A stretch of DNA of 64,000 nt from Typha latifolia (lineage: Eukaryota > Streptophyta > Magnoliopsida > Poales > Typhaceae), in assembly GCA_019914945.1 (NCBI GenBank), contig CM034109.1:806001-870000 (forward strand). The letters run 5' to 3'. A model generated the notes under the pieces. It was not told the DNA's origin. It searched no databases and saw nothing but the letters and a program-made list of their open reading frames with translations. Both the position numbers and the translations under genes were made by a program. Each line of letters begins with the position of its first letter. Position 1 is the stretch's first letter. Positions 62,271-64,000 of this stretch are shown piece by piece.

Positions 62271-64000
62271 TAATGATTGTCAATCACCTAGTTTGGTCAT
62301 GTTATGTTCTTTTTTTTTTATTTTGGTAGTTACACTACTTTAAAATCTTTGTCGATCATGATGAAACTATAGTTAGCCACCTATTTATATGTGCTATGAA
62401 TGTTGCCTTATTTTGATCTTAGTCGCCTATTGAGCTTTATGCTTGTTTCTTACCCTTCTTTATGTATCAAGCTTATAACACCTACTCGGAGTTAATGGAA
62501 TTACATGCCTATAGTTTCATCGAATTCATAAGCTTTTATTATTTTTTTCTATAAACTTACATCGTTAAAATTTGAATTTGGAAATACTTATACAATAATT
62601 TTTTTTTAATTTTAACAATCTAAGCATGATCCTATTTGCAACAAAGTAATTGTGTTAGAAGATGCATAAAGAATACAACCCAAGAACTAAGATTCATTTC
62701 TTTTTCTTTTTGGATAAAAAACTAAGATCATCTTCTCCTTATCTATATAATATGATACTCCAAAATATCAGGAGAAAGACAAATATGTCAAGTATTAGCT
62801 AGTTTTAAATTAAATTGCTGGTCAAAGCATAATTAATAATAAAAGAAAGAAATTCCTTCTTGATTGACTGCTTGATTGAATGAATGATTGAATGAATGAT
62901 ATAGGCATGCAAGATACTATGATCAGTTCATATAGATCGAAATTAAAAGGTTGGATAAATTGGCTATATATCCAATAAATATCCATCAATGGGGCCCAAA
63001 AAGAATCTATCTTCTTTACCCATATATGTTAGCCCACTAGAATGTTCACATCCAATAAAATCTATGGTGGGTCCCACAAATCTATGAATAATTCCACTTT
63101 ATTATTTTCTACTTTATTTAATTTAGATGGTAGAATATTCTCACATTTCTATTCTCATGGAATGATAAAAGAGGCATTAATTTGAACTATTTAATGTTTT
63201 TTTTTAATTTTTACATATATACCTTTTAAAATATCTTATTTATATGTATATTTAAAAAATAATAATTAATATTTCTATATAAGATCAATTTTACTTGGAC
63301 ATTTGTCATTACTCTTGATTGTATATAGTACTCTAAATTGATCACATAAAAGAAAAAAAATGCATCTATATTTTTGCATATATTACTCTAAATTGACAAC
63401 ATCTTTATCTTTTCATTTATTAAACAGTTCAAATGTTAATATACAATTATAAAAAGTAATTGAAAGAAAAATAATTGGTTTTGAAAGGTATACATGCAAG
63501 TATGGAATTTAGAAAGGTATATATAAAAGAAAAGGAAACCTTAGAAAGGTTTTGGATTGGGAATGGCCAAGAATTGGATAAGGATTAGGTTAGCACAAGT
63601 TGGGGTTTACTACTATTTTGTTGGTTGGTCAAGGATGGAACCAAACAAAAAGAGATTAGATTAAGACAAAAGAAGAAGAAGAAGAAGAAGAATTGAAAGC
63701 TAGCAAGATAAGATAAAGCTAAAACTTGGGTGGGTAGGGTTAGCTCAGATTCTCGCTGTTGTGTAAAACTTTGTGCCACTCTTTGTGATGAAATATAAAT
63801 GATATTGCGAAAATTTTACATACCACGCTCTGCCTTTTAAATGAAATTGTAATTTACGTTTTATGTCTTTACTATTTATAAATCAAGTCCTATGATTTAT
63901 CGTATATGTGTAGAAAATATTATAGGTTAGACTTAAACTAACACCGTTTGGACAAATAAGAATATTCTATTAAAATTATTTGTTTAAATGACTAAAATAC
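62271..64000. other. AT-rich intergenic region to the right edge
   Basis: No gene, terminal repeat or RNA gene recognised. A GAA microsatellite lies at about 63,671-63,691. Confidence 0.5.

Noticed and set aside
1..64000. CRISPR arrays, bacterial operons, rRNA or tRNA genes
   Set aside because: No evenly spaced short repeats, and no recognisable rRNA or tRNA; the introns and transposons are those of a plant nuclear genome.

Overview
This window looks like nuclear DNA of a flowering plant. It has intron-rich genes with GT-AG borders, plant-only families (SAUR, TPD1-like, ACR) and many plant transposon remnants in AT-rich intergenic DNA. The GC-rich first exon of the MORC gene and of one TPD1-like gene suggest a monocot, but the species cannot be told from the sequence.

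Left third (1-18,819): the 5' half of a MORC-type GHKL ATPase gene on the minus strand. Ten exons were joined in frame (372 codons) and the gene runs off the left edge. Its introns are loaded with mobile DNA: a Ty3/gypsy remnant nested in a CCGATAC-rich Mutator-like element, a hAT-type MITE, a second Mutator-like MITE and a diverged LTR. A degraded LTR with a copia-type primer site lies upstream, followed by a SAUR gene on the plus strand.

Middle (21,486-31,787): a complete 15-exon gene for ARP2, the actin-related subunit of the Arp2/3 complex (minus strand, 389 residues). Its introns hold a 163-bp perfect tandem duplication, a 55-bp-arm inverted repeat and a Mutator-like remnant. A solo LTR with perfect target duplications lies upstream. 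Two tandem plus-strand genes then encode multi-pass membrane proteins of the rolling-stone-like plant family (34,269-42,181). They share a nearly identical 185-bp patch that suggests gene conversion.

Right third: four minus-strand genes for small secreted TPD1-like cysteine-rich proteins (43,379-55,854). The last two are recent tandem duplicates, and the first has lost two of six cysteines. Between the first and second copies sits a 2.3-kb hAT-type element with terminal repeats, an 8-bp target duplication, a degenerate BED-finger transposase remnant and a GC-rich segment resembling a fragment of a plant CDK-inhibitor (KRP/ICK) gene. A complete six-exon four-ACT-domain ACR gene follows on the minus strand (58,034-60,449). 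The last 3.5 kb has no gene I can support.

The genes are unrelated housekeeping, signalling and regulatory loci, apart from the two local tandem families. Exon borders were derived by hand from splice dinucleotides, reading-frame continuity and remembered family sequences. No alignment or database search was run.
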